This document shows positions 1-9,305 of a DNA stretch of 64,000 bases, piece by piece. The notes under the pieces were generated by a model that was not told where the DNA came from, searched no databases, and saw nothing but the letters and a program-made list of their open reading frames with translations. The translations under genes were made by a program, and so were the position numbers. Every line of letters starts with the position of its first letter. Position 1 is the stretch's first letter. The stretch is from Catellatospora coxensis (GTDB lineage Bacteria; Actinomycetota; Actinomycetes; Mycobacteriales; Micromonosporaceae), in assembly GCF_016862635.1 (NCBI RefSeq), contig NZ_BONI01000008.1:119629-183628 (forward strand). Reading direction: 5' to 3'.

Positions 1-87
1 GGGGCGTCGCCCGCCGCGGGGGTGTACGAGATCGTCGCCCGCGTCGGCAGCGACCGCAGCGAACCCGTGACGATCACGCTGAAGTGA
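1..87 (+). CDS. C-terminal end of an unknown protein (partial)
   Basis: The frame is open from base 1 and stops at TGA 85-87, giving the last 28 residues of a protein that begins outside the window. The tail ends in EPVTITLK and looks like a beta-strand end of an extracellular or lipoprotein domain, but nothing identifies the family. It lies 115 bp upstream of aroC on the same strand. I assign no function. Confidence 0.5.
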   Translation, partial: GASPAAGVYEIVARVGSDRSEPVTITLK

Positions 88-202
88 CCCGGCCCGCCTG
101 GTGGGACTGGACCCGACCAGCTCACGTGACCTACGTCCCGTCTGGTGACACCGGCGGGGCGTGGCGGGCAGGCGGCCCGGCCGCCGTGACAGACTGGTGA
201 TC

Positions 203-1381
203 GTGTTGCGTTGGCTGACCGCAGGGGAGTCGCACGGGCAGGCGCTGGTCGCCGTGCTCGACGGCGTGCCCGCCGGAATCGAGATCACCAGTGACGAGAT
301 CGGCCACGAGCTGGCCCGCCGCCGCCTCGGCTACGGCCGCGGCGCGCGCATGGCCTTCGAGCGCGACGTGGTGACGATCCTCGGCGGCGTGCGCCACGGG
401 CGCACCCTGGGCAGCCCGGTCGCGATCCAGGTCGGCAACTCCGAGTGGCCCAAGTGGCAGACCGTCATGTCGGCCGACCCGGTCGACCCGGACCTGCTGG
501 CCGCGCAGGCCCGCAACGCGCCGCTGACCCGCCCCCGGCCCGGCCACGCCGACCTCGCCGGCATGCAGAAGTACGGCCACGACGACGCCCGGCCGATCCT
601 GGAGCGCGCCAGCGCCCGGGAGACCGCCGCCCGCGTCGCCGTCGGCACCGTCGCCAAGGCCCTGATCAAGCAGGCGCTGGGCATGGACGTGCTGTCCCAC
701 GTGGTCGAGCTCGGCTCCGTGGTCGCCAAGTCCGGCCTGGTGCCGGTGCCCGGCGACACCGAGCGCATCGACGCCGACCCGCTGCGCTGCCTGGACCCGC
801 AGGCCAGCGAGCGCATGGTCGCCGAGGTCGACGCGGCCAAGCGCGACGCCGACACCCTCGGCGGCATCGTCGAGGTGCTGGTCTACGGCGTGCCGCCGGG
901 CCTGGGCACGCACACCCAGTGGGACCGCAAGCTCGACGCCCGCATCGCCACCGCGCTGATGTCCATTCAGGCCATCAAGGGTGTCGAGATCGGTGACGCG
1001 TTCACCCAGGCCCGCTCGCGCGGTTCGGTGGCGCACGACGAGATCGTGCCGACGCCCGACGGCGTGAAGCGGGTCACCGACCGGGCCGGCGGCCTGGAAG
1101 GCGGCATCACGTCCGGCGAGCCGCTGCGGGTGCGCGCCGCGATGAAGCCGATCTCGTCGCTGAACCGGGCGCTGTCCACCGTGGACGTCACCACCGGCGA
1201 GGTCGCCACCGCCATCAACCAGCGCTCCGACGTGTGCGCGGTGCCCGCGGCGGCGGTCGTCGCCGAGGCGATGATGGCGCTGGTGCTGGCCGAGGCGGCG
1301 ACGGAGAAGTTCGGCGGCGACTCGGTCGCCGAGATCCGCCGCAACGTCGCCGGCTACCTCGACAACCTGCTGATCCGCTGA
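203..1381 (+). CDS. aroC: Chorismate synthase
   Basis: Catalyses the last shikimate-pathway step, 5-enolpyruvylshikimate-3-phosphate to chorismate, using reduced FMN without net redox change; cytosolic. The N-terminus [12 protein letters not shown] carries the signature AGESHG at residues 7-12, followed by the Arg-rich FMN/phosphate stretch RRRLGYGRG. Length is 392 aa, normal for the family. I chose GTG 203 because it gives the usual [10 protein letters not shown] start; the frame is open further upstream to ATG 161, but those residues do not fit the family. First gene of aroC-aroK-aroB-aroQ, an actinobacterial order, with aroK 43 bp downstream. Confidence 0.97.
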   Translation: MLRWLTAGESHGQALVAVLDGVPAGIEITSDEIGHELARRRLGYGRGARMAFERDVVTILGGVRHGRTLGSPVAIQVGNSEWPKWQTVMSADPVDPDLLAAQARNAPLTRPRPGHADLAGMQKYGHDDARPILERASARETAARVAVGTVAKALIKQALGMDVLSHVVELGSVVAKSGLVPVPGDTERIDADPLRCLDPQASERMVAEVDAAKRDADTLGGIVEVLVYGVPPGLGTHTQWDRKLDARIATALMSIQAIKGVEIGDAFTQARSRGSVAHDEIVPTPDGVKRVTDRAGGLEGGITSGEPLRVRAAMKPISSLNRALSTVDVTTGEVATAINQRSDVCAVPAAAVVAEAMMALVLAEAATEKFGGDSVAEIRRNVAGYLDNLLIR

Positions 1382-1424
1382 CAGACCGCCGGGTCCGCGC
1401 CGCGGACCGGGGGAGGGGAACACC

Positions 1425-1931
1425 GTGAGCAAGCCGTTGTGCGTCCTGGTCGGGGCGCCCGGGGCCGGCAAGTCGACCGTCGGGCAGCTGCTGGCGCAGG
1501 CGTACGGGGTGCCGTTCCGCGACACCGACGCCGACGTCGAGGCCACCGCCGGCAAGCCCATCTCGGAGATCTTCATCGACGAGGGCGAGCCGCACTTCCG
1601 GGCCATGGAGACGGCCGCGGTCGCGGCGGCGCTGGCCGAGCACGAGGGCGTGCTGGCGCTGGGCGGCGGCGCGGTGCTCGCCGAGGACAACCGGGCGCTG
1701 CTGGCCGGGCACACCGTGGTCTACCTGAGCGTGGACCTGTCCGACGCGGTGTCGCGGGTCGGGCTGGGCCAGGGCCGCCCGCTGCTGAACTTCAACCCGC
1801 GGGCCACCCTGCGGTTCCTGCTCGACCAGCGGCGGCCGCTGTACGAGCAGGTCGCGACGCACACCGTGGGCACCGACGGGCGCACCCCGGAGGAGATCAC
1901 CGCCGAGCTCGTCGAGCTGCTGAAGGGCTGA
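1425..1931 (+). CDS. aroK: Shikimate kinase
   Basis: Phosphorylates the 3-hydroxyl of shikimate with ATP, in the cytosol. The 168-aa protein has the Walker A loop GAPGAGKST at residues 10-18, a shikimate-binding acidic stretch RDTDADVE near residue 31, the GGGAV motif near residue 80 and the LID-region basic residues in GQGRPLL. The start is GTG 1425, preceded by the purine-rich GGGGGAGGGGA. It ends one base before the aroB start region (TGA 1929-1931, ATG 1933), so translation of aroB is probably coupled to it. Confidence 0.96.
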   Translation: MSKPLCVLVGAPGAGKSTVGQLLAQAYGVPFRDTDADVEATAGKPISEIFIDEGEPHFRAMETAAVAAALAEHEGVLALGGGAVLAEDNRALLAGHTVVYLSVDLSDAVSRVGLGQGRPLLNFNPRATLRFLLDQRRPLYEQVATHTVGTDGRTPEEITAELVELLKG

Positions 1932-1932
1932 C

Positions 1933-3009
1933 ATGTCGGAGCTGACCCGGATCGCCGTGGGCGGCGACCAGCCGTACGACGTGCTGGTCGGTCCCGGCGT
2001 GCTCGCCGAGCTGCCCGCCCTGGTCTCCGGCGCCGACCGGGCCGCGGTGCTGTACGCGCCGCCGGTACGGGCGTACGCCGAGCAGGCCGCCGCGCACCTC
2101 GTCGACGCGCGGATCCAGCCGGTGCTGATCGAGGTGCCCGACGCCGAGGCCGGCAAGTCCATCGCCGTCGCCGAGCGCTGCTGGGACGAGCTGGGCCGGG
2201 CCTCGTTCACCCGCAACGACGTCGTGGTCGGCGTCGGCGGCGGCGCGGTCACCGACCTGGCCGGCTTCGTCGCCGCCTGCTGGCTGCGCGGGGTGCGCTG
2301 GGTGCCCGTCTCCACCAGCATCAACGGCATGGTCGACGCGGCCGTCGGCGGCAAGACCGGGGTGAACACCGCCGCGGGCAAGAACCTGGTCGGCGCGTTC
2401 TACCCGCCCGCCGGGGTGCTCTGCGCCACCGAGGCGCTGGCGACGCTGCCCACCGCGCAGCTGCTGGCGGGCATGGCCGAGGTGGTCAAGGGCGGCTTCA
2501 TCGCCGACCCGGTGATCCTCGACCTGATCGAGCGCGACCCGAAGGCCGCCGTCGACCCGGCCGGCCCGGTGCTGCGCGAGCTGATCGAACGCAAGATCGC
2601 GGTGAAGGCCCGGGTCGTCGGCGAGGACCTGCGCGAATCCGGGCTGCGCGAGATCCTCAACTACGGCCACACGCTCGGCCACGCCATCGAGCGCCGCGAG
2701 AACTACCGCTGGTCGCACGGGCACGCGGTCAGTGTCGGCCTGGTGTACGCCGCCCGCCTGAGCGTGCTCACCGGCCGCCTCGACGAGGCCGCCGCCGCCC
2801 GCCACGCCGCCATCCTGCGCTCGCTGGACCTGCCGGTGTCCTATCCCGCCGACGCCTGGGACGACCTGCGCGCCACCATGTCGGTGGACAAGAAGGCCCG
2901 CGGCAAGGCGCTGCGCTTCGTGCTGCTCGACGGCATCGCCGAGCCGGTCACCGTGCCCGTCGACGACGAGGCCCTGCTCGCCGAGGCCTACCTGTCCGTC
3001 GCCTCCTGA
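1933..3009 (+). CDS. aroB: 3-dehydroquinate synthase
   Basis: Converts DAHP to 3-dehydroquinate with an NAD and a divalent metal (usually zinc), the second shikimate step. The 358-aa sequence has the NAD-binding [13 protein letters not shown], then the substrate-binding run [20 protein letters not shown] and AGKNLVGAF, and the metal-site motif [11 protein letters not shown] with its two histidines. The ATG at 1933 begins one base after the aroK stop. aroQ follows after 11 bases, so all four aro genes probably share one transcript. Confidence 0.97.
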   Translation: MSELTRIAVGGDQPYDVLVGPGVLAELPALVSGADRAAVLYAPPVRAYAEQAAAHLVDARIQPVLIEVPDAEAGKSIAVAERCWDELGRASFTRNDVVVGVGGGAVTDLAGFVAACWLRGVRWVPVSTSINGMVDAAVGGKTGVNTAAGKNLVGAFYPPAGVLCATEALATLPTAQLLAGMAEVVKGGFIADPVILDLIERDPKAAVDPAGPVLRELIERKIAVKARVVGEDLRESGLREILNYGHTLGHAIERRENYRWSHGHAVSVGLVYAARLSVLTGRLDEAAAARHAAILRSLDLPVSYPADAWDDLRATMSVDKKARGKALRFVLLDGIAEPVTVPVDDEALLAEAYLSVAS

Positions 3010-3020
3010 AGGAGACCGCC

Positions 3021-3455
3021 ATGAAGGTGTACGTGCTCAACGGGGTCAACCTCGGCCGGCTCGGCACCCGCCAGGTCGACGTGTACGGCGTCACCACGTA
3101 CGCGACGCTGGTGGAGCTGTGCCAGAAGACGGGCGCCCTGCTCGGCCTGGACGTGGAGTGCCGGCAGACCGACCTGGAGGGCGAGCTGGTGGGCTGGCTC
3201 CACCAGGCCGCCGACGAAAACGCCGCCGTGGTCCTGAACCCCGGCGCGTGGACCCACTACTCCTACGCCGTCCGCGACGCCTGCGCCATGCTCAACGCCC
3301 CCCTCATCGAGGTCCACATCTCGAACATCCACACCCGCGAGGAGTTCCGCCACCACTCGGTCGTCTCCGCCGTAGCCACCGGCGTCATCGCCGGCCTAGG
3401 CGTCGACGGCTACCGCCTGGCCCTCGAACACCTCTTCCACCGCCTCACCGACTGA
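3021..3455 (+). CDS. aroQ: 3-dehydroquinate dehydratase, type II
   Basis: Removes water from 3-dehydroquinate to give 3-dehydroshikimate; type II enzymes form dodecamers in the cytosol. The 144-aa length fits. Visible motifs are [11 protein letters not shown] near the N-terminus (the usual family form is GPNLNLLG, so this copy varies), the active-site tyrosine in [13 protein letters not shown], and [14 protein letters not shown] with the catalytic histidine. A GGAGA ribosome site lies 6-10 bases before ATG 3021. It is the last aro gene; a family A palindrome (3483-3549) follows and may end the transcript. Confidence 0.95.
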   Translation: MKVYVLNGVNLGRLGTRQVDVYGVTTYATLVELCQKTGALLGLDVECRQTDLEGELVGWLHQAADENAAVVLNPGAWTHYSYAVRDACAMLNAPLIEVHISNIHTREEFRHHSVVSAVATGVIAGLGVDGYRLALEHLFHRLTD

Positions 3456-3482
3456 CCCCGCTCCCGCCACCCACCGAAGCGG

Positions 3483-3549
3483 CGATCTTGCGCGAAGTGT
3501 GGGTGCGACACGGGTGAAACGGGCGAAAAGGCAACAGTTCGCGCAAGAT
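3483..3549. repeat. Family A palindromic element, copy A1
   Basis: An inverted repeat with 17-base arms, GATCTTGCGCGAAGTGT at 3483-3499 and ACAGTTCGCGCAAGATC at 3533-3549 (16 of 17 pairs). The ~33-base centre is also shared with copies A2 and A3: it starts GGGTGCGACACG and contains AAAAGGCA. It lies between the converging ends of aroQ and the gene at 3567-4217. Its strong hairpin could end transcription both ways. Conservation of the centre indicates dispersal as a unit. Confidence 0.9.
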
Positions 3550-3566
3550 CGTCGTGATCTTCGGGG

Positions 3567-4217
3567 TCAGCGCTGGCCGGTGGCTTCGGTGAGGAGTTGG
3601 TAGACCTGGGCGCGGCCGGTGACGCGGACCGGGTGGCCGCCCTCGCGGGGGCGGTCGGCGGCGGCGGGCATGCCGAGGATGGCGGCGGCGGTGACCAGGG
3701 ACTGGGCGGCGGCGGGGGAGCCGGCGCGGACGGTGAGCTGGCCGGCGTGGGCGTCGACGCCGCCGGTGAGCATCGCCATCCGCCACAGGCCGAGCGCCGC
3801 CTGCCGCGACTCCGGCAGGGTGGGCGACGCCGCCAGCAGCTGGGTCCGGCTGCGCCAGGCCCCGGTCAGGGCCCGCACGATCCGGTTGTACGCCCCCGCC
3901 GACACCTCCACGCGCAGCCCGTCACGTTCGGTGCGGACCACGTTGGCCCAGGTCAGCGTGGACAACAGGCTGGCCAGCCGGGCCGCCGCGGCGGGCGAGG
4001 AGGTCGACGCGATGGCGGTCGCCGCCGCGGGGCGGTGCCACCCGGACGGGCGCAGCTCCTGCCAGCCGAAAGCCGCTTCGAGCAGCGGGTACGCCCCCAG
4101 CGGGGCCTGGGACAGGGCGCGGTCCAGCGGGGCCATCTCGGCCCGGGAGGTGTCCGCGGGCGCGGTCTCCGCCGGGGCGGCGAGCGGGGGGAGGTCCGTG
4201 AGCAGGGTCGCTGACAT
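3567..4217 (-). CDS. Unknown Ala-rich protein
   Basis: A 216-aa frame with a Pro/Ala/Thr-rich first 35 residues, then a more ordered region rich in Ala, Leu and Arg with likely helices (AAAARLASLLSTLTWANVV near residue 75, QAALGLWRMAMLTGG near 140). I do not recognise the family. There is no clear signal peptide or membrane segment. It starts 23 bp after the binding-lipoprotein gene on the same strand, so the two are probably cotranscribed. The start ATG 4217 has AGGAGA a few bases upstream. Confidence 0.7.
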   Translation of the reverse strand: MSATLLTDLPPLAAPAETAPADTSRAEMAPLDRALSQAPLGAYPLLEAAFGWQELRPSGWHRPAAATAIASTSSPAAAARLASLLSTLTWANVVRTERDGLRVEVSAGAYNRIVRALTGAWRSRTQLLAASPTLPESRQAALGLWRMAMLTGGVDAHAGQLTVRAGSPAAAQSLVTAAAILGMPAAADRPREGGHPVRVTGRAQVYQLLTEATGQR

Positions 4218-4240
4218 GGGACGGTCTCCTCTCAGGCAGG

Positions 4241-5392
4241 TCAGGTGCGGGGGATCTCGCGGTCGGTGACCACGGCGCCGTCGGCGACCCGGTAGGCCCA
4301 GACCACGATGGCGTTGTCCACGAGCTCACCCTGCGGGGTGAACTGCAGCCGCCCCGTGACGCCGTCGTGGGCGTACGTGTCCACGAAGGCCTCCATGTCG
4401 CGGCGGGTGGTGCGACCGGCCTCGAAGCCGGCCAGGAAGATCGACGCGGCGTCGTACCCCTCCGCGCTGTAGGTGCCGGCGTCCTTGCCGAATCCGGCGC
4501 GGTACTGCGCCGGGAAGTCTCGTGCCGCGCGCTCGGGCGGCAGGCAGGCGCAGGTGATGACGGCCCCCTCGGCGGCGCGCACCCCCGCGGCGCGGATGAA
4601 GCCCGCGTCCTTGACCCCGTCGCCGCCCACGAACGTGGCGGTCAGCCCCGCATCGCGCATCGCCTTGAGCAGGGCCCCGCCGCTGGCGTAGTAGCCGCCG
4701 TAGAAGACGACGTCGGCTCCGGCGGAGCGGATCTGGCTGACCACCGAGGAGAAGTCGACCTGGCGGGGCGGCACCGCGGCCCGCTGCACCACCTTGCCGG
4801 ACAGCGTCGCGGCGACCTCGTCGGCCAGGCCGCGGCCGTACGCCCCGGTGTCGTCGATGACGAACGCCTTGCGGGCGTGCAGCACGGTGTCGATGTAGCG
4901 GGCGGCCGCCGGGCCCTGCGCGGCGTCGTTGCCGATCACGCGGTGGAACGTCGACCAGCCGCGCTGGCTCAGGTTGGTGCGGGTGGCCGACGGGCTGACG
5001 ATGGTGACGCGGCCCTGGTCGAGCAGCGGCAGGGCGGCCGCGGTCTCGCCGGAGAAGGCCGGCCCGACCACACCCATGATCTTCGGGTCGGCGACTATCG
5101 ACTGCGCCAGCGCGGTGGCCTGCTTCGGGTCGCTCTGCGAGTCGAAGTCGTGCAGCGTCACCGGGCAGTCGGGATGCCGCCCGTTGTACTGCTCGACCGC
5201 CAGCGCGGCGCCGAAGCGGATGTTGGTGCCCAGGTCCGCCGAGGCCCCGCTGAGCGGGCCGATGACGGCGATCTTCAGCCCGCACGGTCCGGCCGGCGGG
5301 GCCGCGGTGCCCGCTGTCGCGTCGCAGCCGGGCGTCGCCGCCAGCGCGAGCAGCGCCAGCGTCGTGACAACCCGTGCGTACGGCCCTCGCAA
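4241..5392 (-). CDS. Branched-chain amino-acid-type ABC substrate-binding lipoprotein (orphan)
   Basis: A periplasmic-binding-fold protein of the Leu/Ile/Val receptor family (Peripla_BP_6 type), expected outside the membrane as a lipid-anchored receptor. The core begins GLKIAVIGPLSGASADLG and continues through typical lobes (GVVGPAFSGETAAALPL, VSPSATRTNLS, VFYGGYYASGGALLKAM). I chose TTG 5392, since GGAGG lies about 7 bases upstream and it gives a clean signal peptide ending LAATPGC, although that lipobox is atypical. The product is 383 aa. ATG 5452 would add 20 charged residues. No permease or ATPase gene is adjacent, so the ligand is unknown; it may act as a sensor. Confidence 0.85.
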   Translation of the reverse strand: MRGPYARVVTTLALLALAATPGCDATAGTAAPPAGPCGLKIAVIGPLSGASADLGTNIRFGAALAVEQYNGRHPDCPVTLHDFDSQSDPKQATALAQSIVADPKIMGVVGPAFSGETAAALPLLDQGRVTIVSPSATRTNLSQRGWSTFHRVIGNDAAQGPAAARYIDTVLHARKAFVIDDTGAYGRGLADEVAATLSGKVVQRAAVPPRQVDFSSVVSQIRSAGADVVFYGGYYASGGALLKAMRDAGLTATFVGGDGVKDAGFIRAAGVRAAEGAVITCACLPPERAARDFPAQYRAGFGKDAGTYSAEGYDAASIFLAGFEAGRTTRRDMEAFVDTYAHDGVTGRLQFTPQGELVDNAIVVWAYRVADGAVVTDREIPRT

Positions 5393-5450
5393 CAGCCGAC
5401 CTCCTCGACGTAGGGTGCGCCTATCCTGCCCGGATGAGCGTGAGGATTGC

Positions 5451-5972
5451 ATGAGTAACCCGGTGGAAACGGCGTGGCCGGCTGCCCGCAAGCGCATGGC
5501 GGCCGTGTTTGTGCTGGTCGCGACCCTACTGGGTGCCTGTACCAGCGGCCAGGTGACCGGCCGGCCCACCCTCGCGCCCGCCCCCGGCCGCCCCTCCGAC
5601 CTGCAACCCGCCCTGTTCGGCATCAGCTCCGACACCCTCGGCTGGATAGTGATCGACGAACAGGGCTACGTCCTCTATCGCAGCGAACTCGACGCCAACC
5701 GCCCCTCCCGCACCGCCTGCACCGGCACCTGCACCCAGCAGTGGCTCCCTGTCCCCGCCGCCGACCCCATCCGCGTAGAGGGCATCGACCGCCAACTCAT
5801 CGGCACCCTCACCCGCCCCGACGGCACCCGCCAACTAACCCTCGCCGGCTGGCCCCTTTACGGCTACACCGGCGACCGCATGCCCGGCGACACCAACGGC
5901 CACGGCCTCAACGGCCACTGGTACGCCGTCACCCCCATCGGCACCCGCGCCGGCCCCACCACCCCCGCCTGA
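5451..5972 (+). CDS. Small lipoprotein with secreted-repeat (Lipoprotein_15 type) domain
   Basis: A 173-aa protein with a signal peptide ending in the lipobox LLGAC (Cys at about residue 29), so a surface lipoprotein. The rest shows two copies of the pattern seen in the COG4315/PF03640 secreted repeat: GWIVIDEQGYVLYRSELD...CTGTC..QWLPV and then LAGWPLYGYTGD...G.NGHWYAV. The function of this domain is not established. ATG 5451 lies 58 bp from the divergent TTG start of the binding lipoprotein, so the two promoters share this short gap. Followed by palindrome A2. Confidence 0.85.
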   Translation: MSNPVETAWPAARKRMAAVFVLVATLLGACTSGQVTGRPTLAPAPGRPSDLQPALFGISSDTLGWIVIDEQGYVLYRSELDANRPSRTACTGTCTQQWLPVPAADPIRVEGIDRQLIGTLTRPDGTRQLTLAGWPLYGYTGDRMPGDTNGHGLNGHWYAVTPIGTRAGPTTPA

Positions 5973-5974
5973 CC

Positions 5975-6063
5975 AAGATCGCGTTGATCTTGCGCGGACT
6001 GTGGGTACGACACGCGCAAAACGGGCAAAAGAGCAACAGTTCGCGCAAGATCAACGTGATCTT
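5975..6063. repeat. Family A palindromic element, copy A2 (longest)
   Basis: The best-preserved copy: 28-base arms at 5975-6002 and 6036-6063 pair at 26 of 28 positions. The inner 17 bases are GATCTTGCGCGGACTGT and ACAGTTCGCGCAAGATC. The centre (GGGTACGACACG...GGGCAAAAGAGCA) matches A1 and A3. It fills the gap between the converging ends of the lipoprotein and the histidine kinase, starting two bases after one stop codon and ending nine bases before the other. Confidence 0.92.
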
Positions 6064-6071
6064 GGGGGGTG

Positions 6072-7343
6072 TCAGGGGGTGGGGAGGGTGAGGGTGGCTT
6101 CGGTGCCGCCGCCTTCGGCGGGGCGCAGGGTGAGGGAGCCGTCGTGGAGGTCGGCTACCCAGCGGGCGATGGCCAGGCCCAGGCCGGTGCCGTTGGGGGA
6201 GCCGGGGCGGAAGCGCTCGCCAGCGGCGGTGGGCAGGTCGGCGCCGGGGCCGGGGCCGGCGTCGCGGACGACGACCGAGCCTGGTTCGACGGTGAGGGTG
6301 ATGGTGGCGGGGGACTCGCCGTCGCGGCCGTGCTGGACGGCGTTGTGGATCAGGTTGCGCAGGGCTATGCGGACCAGGGTGGGGTCACCCAGGGCGACGG
6401 CGGCGCGGGTGTACGCCGTGGCGGTGTGCGGGGGCTGCACCGTGTCGGCCAGCACCTCCTCGGCGAGCTGGTCCAGCCGGAACCGCTGGCGCTCCAGGTG
6501 GCGCAGGCCCGCGACCAGCCGGGCCCGGGTGAGCAGCGCGGCGACCGCGTCGGTGAGCCGGTCGGTGGCCGCGATGACCCGGCGCAGCGCGTCCGGCTGC
6601 CGGGCGGGCGAGTCCAGCGCCGACTCCGACACCGCCCGGATCACCGTCAGCGGGGTACGCAGCTCGTGGGCGGCGTCGGCGACGAAGCGCTCCTGCTGGG
6701 TGAGCGCGTCCGCGATGGGCTGGGTGCCGCGGCGGGCCAGCAGGTAGCCGCCGACGCAGGTCATCACCGTGAACGCGGTGCCGCCGACGACCAGCGCGAG
6801 GGCCAGCCGCTGGTGTGCGGCCTGCCCCGGCCCCGGGTCGGCGACCGCGACGACGGTGCCCGCGATCGCCCCGGTCTCGGCGTGCCGGAACGGCACCGCG
6901 AGCAGGTGTACGACCTCCTGCCGCTCGTCACGCACCGCCTCGCTCAGCTCGCCGCCCACCGAGCGCACCTGCCGCGCGGGCCCGAGCAGCGTCGGCGGCG
7001 CGATCACGGCCAGCCGCGCCGGATGCGCGAACACCAGCGTGACATCGGTCCGATCGGCCTCATATACATAGACCGCGGTGGAGCCCTGCGCTATGGCGTT
7101 GTCGTACAGCTTGTCCAGCAGCAGCGCACCCGAGTCGTAGTACAGCAACGCCACCGCGGTCCCCGCCGTGCGATGCAGGTCGGCCGCCACCGCCTCCGCC
7201 CGCTGCCGCTCATCGACGACGAGCGCCACCGCCCCCATCCCCGCCAACCCGATGATGTTCAGCGCCAACAGCAGCGCCGTCAACCGCATCCGCAACCCCG
7301 CCAGCCGCTCCGCGGTCTGCAGCTGCCGCGTCTCCCGCCTCAT
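6072..7343 (-). CDS. Sensor histidine kinase
   Basis: Membrane sensor of a two-component system, 423 aa. There is a first membrane helix at about residues 20-43, an extracytoplasmic sensor region to about 178, a second helix at about 179-203, and a dimerisation helix with the phosphorylated histidine H226 in VADAAHELRTPLTV. The ATP-binding domain has NLIHNAVQHG (N box), VRDAGPGPG (G1) and GTGLGLAIARW (G2). The response regulator gene lies 13 bp upstream in the same operon and is the obvious partner. The signal sensed cannot be read from the sequence. Confidence 0.95.
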   Translation of the reverse strand: MRRETRQLQTAERLAGLRMRLTALLLALNIIGLAGMGAVALVVDERQRAEAVAADLHRTAGTAVALLYYDSGALLLDKLYDNAIAQGSTAVYVYEADRTDVTLVFAHPARLAVIAPPTLLGPARQVRSVGGELSEAVRDERQEVVHLLAVPFRHAETGAIAGTVVAVADPGPGQAAHQRLALALVVGGTAFTVMTCVGGYLLARRGTQPIADALTQQERFVADAAHELRTPLTVIRAVSESALDSPARQPDALRRVIAATDRLTDAVAALLTRARLVAGLRHLERQRFRLDQLAEEVLADTVQPPHTATAYTRAAVALGDPTLVRIALRNLIHNAVQHGRDGESPATITLTVEPGSVVVRDAGPGPGADLPTAAGERFRPGSPNGTGLGLAIARWVADLHDGSLTLRPAEGGGTEATLTLPTP

Positions 7344-7356
7344 ACCGCTTCCTCGT

Positions 7357-8025
7357 TCATCGGCCGGCCAGGTCGACGCGGTAGCCGGTGCCGCGGACGG
7401 TGGTGATGACGGGAGGGTCGCCCAGTTTGCGGCGGAGTTGGCCTACTACGACGTCTACGACGTTCGAGGTGGGGTCGGCTTGTTCGTCCCAGCAGTGTTC
7501 GAAGAGGTCGGCTCGGGTGACGACGGCGGGGCGGCGGACCAGGAGCATCTCCAGGACGGAGAACTCCTTGGGGGTGAGGGTCAGCAGGACGCCGTCGCGG
7601 CGGACCTCGCGGCGGGCGGTGTCGACCTCGACGTCGCCGGCGCGCATGACCGGGGGGAGCGTGGTGCCGCGGCGGCGGCAGAGGGCGCGTACCCGGAGCA
7701 CGAGCTCGGCGGCGACGAAGGGTTTGACGACGTAGTCGTCGGCGCCCGCCTCGAAGCCGGCGACGCGGTCGGTGACGTCGTCCAGGGCGGTCAGCATGAG
7801 GGCGGGCACGCCGAGGCCGGCCTCGCGGCGGCGGCGCAGCTGGCCGGCGGAGTCGCCCTCGGGCAGGATGCGGTCCAGGACCAGGCAGTCGTAGTCGTTG
7901 ACGCTCATGTTGACGTCGGCCTGGCTCCAGTCGGCCGCCTGGTCGACGGCGAAACCGACCGCGCGCAGGGCGGTCACGACCACCCCACGCACCTCAGGAT
8001 CGTCCTCGACCACCAGCACCCGCAC
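7357..8025 (-). CDS. OmpR/PhoB-family response regulator
   Basis: DNA-binding partner of the adjacent kinase. Residues 1-115 form a receiver with acidic residues E7, D8 and D9, phosphoacceptor D51 in LVLDR, and the conserved lysine in DDYVVKPF. The C-terminal part is a winged helix (LTLTPKEFSVLEMLL...VTRADLFEHCWD...VVDVVVGQLRRKLG...GTGYRV). I start at GTG 8025 (VRVLVVEDDPE), which gives the standard 222-aa length; the open frame extends upstream but without receiver-like sequence. Confidence 0.95.
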   Translation of the reverse strand: MRVLVVEDDPEVRGVVVTALRAVGFAVDQAADWSQADVNMSVNDYDCLVLDRILPEGDSAGQLRRRREAGLGVPALMLTALDDVTDRVAGFEAGADDYVVKPFVAAELVLRVRALCRRRGTTLPPVMRAGDVEVDTARREVRRDGVLLTLTPKEFSVLEMLLVRRPAVVTRADLFEHCWDEQADPTSNVVDVVVGQLRRKLGDPPVITTVRGTGYRVDLAGR

Positions 8026-8208
8026 GGCGGCGAGGCTAGCAACCAAGGTGCTCGTCCGGCTAGCGCGGCCGCTGGGAGCGGGTCGCCGGGACCGGCGGTC
8101 GTCACAGCGTGTCCCCGGCCACCCGCGCTCCCTGCCTGAGATCACGGGCCGGTAAAGTAGTCAGGTCTGTTCTTTGTCAAGTATCTGATCATGTACGGGA
8201 GCCTGGCT

Positions 8209-8766
8209 GTGGCTAGCACGAACGACCTCAAGAACGGCATGGTGCTCAACCTCGACAAGGAGCTCTGGGCCGTCGTCGAGTTCCAGCACGTGAAGCCCGG
8301 CAAGGGTCCGGCCTTCGTGCGGACGACCCTCAAGCACGTGCTCACGGGCAAGGTCGTCGACAAGACCTTCAACGCCGGCACCAAGGTCGAGACCGCGAAC
8401 GTCGACAAGCGTTCGATGCAGTACCTGTACGTCGACGGCGAGGACTACGTCTTCATGGACCTGGACACCTACGACCAGATCCACGTCAGCGGCGAGACCG
8501 TCGGCGACGGTGTGAACTACCTGCTGCCCGAGGCCGAGGTCGTCGTCGCCACGCACGAGGGCGTGCCGCTGTACGTCGAGCTGCCGACCTCGGTGATCGT
8601 CAAGGTCACCTACACCGAGCCGGGCCTGCAGGGCGACCGCTCGACCGGCGGCAACAAGCCGGCCACCATCGAGACCGGCGCGACCGTGCAGGTGCCGCTG
8701 TTCATCGTCACCGACGAGAAGATCAAGGTCGACACCCGCGACGGCCGTTACCTGGGCCGGGCCTGA
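8209..8766 (+). CDS. efp: Translation elongation factor P
   Basis: Binds the ribosome between the P and E sites and relieves stalling at polyproline stretches. The three beta-barrel domains are recognisable: KOW-like domain with the loop lysine in [15 protein letters not shown], then OB domains with [21 protein letters not shown] and the C-terminal [14 protein letters not shown] 8209 gives 185 aa, the family's usual length, with GGGAG upstream; ATG 8191 in the same frame would add six residues. nusB follows after 30 bp, a common actinobacterial pairing. Confidence 0.97.
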   Translation: MASTNDLKNGMVLNLDKELWAVVEFQHVKPGKGPAFVRTTLKHVLTGKVVDKTFNAGTKVETANVDKRSMQYLYVDGEDYVFMDLDTYDQIHVSGETVGDGVNYLLPEAEVVVATHEGVPLYVELPTSVIVKVTYTEPGLQGDRSTGGNKPATIETGATVQVPLFIVTDEKIKVDTRDGRYLGRA

Positions 8767-8796
8767 TGGGCCTCGTGCCCGTCCGGGGGACTGCTC

Positions 8797-9234
8797 GTGG
8801 CTGAGGGACCGAAGTCGCAGATGCCCGCGCGCCGCAAGGCACGCAAGCGGGCGCTCGACGTGCTTTACGAGGCGGATCTGCGCGACCTGCCGGTGCGCAC
8901 CGTGCTGGCGGCATACCTGGAGCGCATGGAGTCGCCGCGCCCGGAGCACCTGCCGTACGCGGTCTCGCTGGCCGAGGGTGTCAACGAGCACCTGGACGAC
9001 ATCGACGAGACGATCGCCACCTTCGCCGAGGGCTGGACGATCGACCGGATGCCGGTGGTCGACCGCAACCTCGCCCGCATCGCGGTGTACGAGCTGCTCT
9101 ACGTGCCCGAGATCGACGACCCGGTGGCCATCACCGAGGCGGTCGAGCTGGCCAAGGAGCTGTCCACCGACGATTCGCCGCGCTTCCTCAACGGCCTGCT
9201 CGGCCGTATCGCGGACTACGCGCCGCGCCACTGA
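8797..9234 (+). CDS. nusB: Transcription antitermination factor NusB
   Basis: RNA-binding helical protein that, with NusE/S10 and NusA, prevents premature termination in rRNA operons. The 145-aa sequence has the family start PARRKARKRALDVLYEAD, the central IDRMPVVDRNLARIAVYELLY and the ending AVELAKELSTDDSPRFLNGLLGRI. Starts at GTG 8797, 30 bp after efp, probably in the same transcript. A strong bidirectional hairpin terminator follows at 9243-9295, where transcription meets bldD. Confidence 0.97.
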   Translation: MAEGPKSQMPARRKARKRALDVLYEADLRDLPVRTVLAAYLERMESPRPEHLPYAVSLAEGVNEHLDDIDETIATFAEGWTIDRMPVVDRNLARIAVYELLYVPEIDDPVAITEAVELAKELSTDDSPRFLNGLLGRIADYAPRH

Positions 9235-9242
9235 GCACACAC

Positions 9243-9295
9243 CACGCGAAAGCGGCCTTCCACCCCGGCGGGGGTGAAAGGCCGCTTTCGTCGTG
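9243..9295. terminator. Bidirectional terminator between nusB and bldD
   Basis: Twenty-base arms at 9247-9266 and 9271-9290 pair at 19 of 20 positions around a four-base loop, and outer CACG/CGTG pairs extend the stem. The left arm begins CGAAAGCGGCCTT and the right arm ends AAGGCCGCTTTCG. It lies between the stop of nusB (9234) and the stop of bldD (9306), so it serves both converging genes. Confidence 0.9.
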
Positions 9296-9305
9296 CGGGA
9301 GAGTG

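Noticed and set aside
5393..5635. Longer N-terminus for the binding lipoprotein from upstream ATG codons
   Set aside because: The added residues are Arg/Ser-rich and would precede the signal peptide; TTG 5392 has a good ribosome site and gives a normal lipoprotein start.
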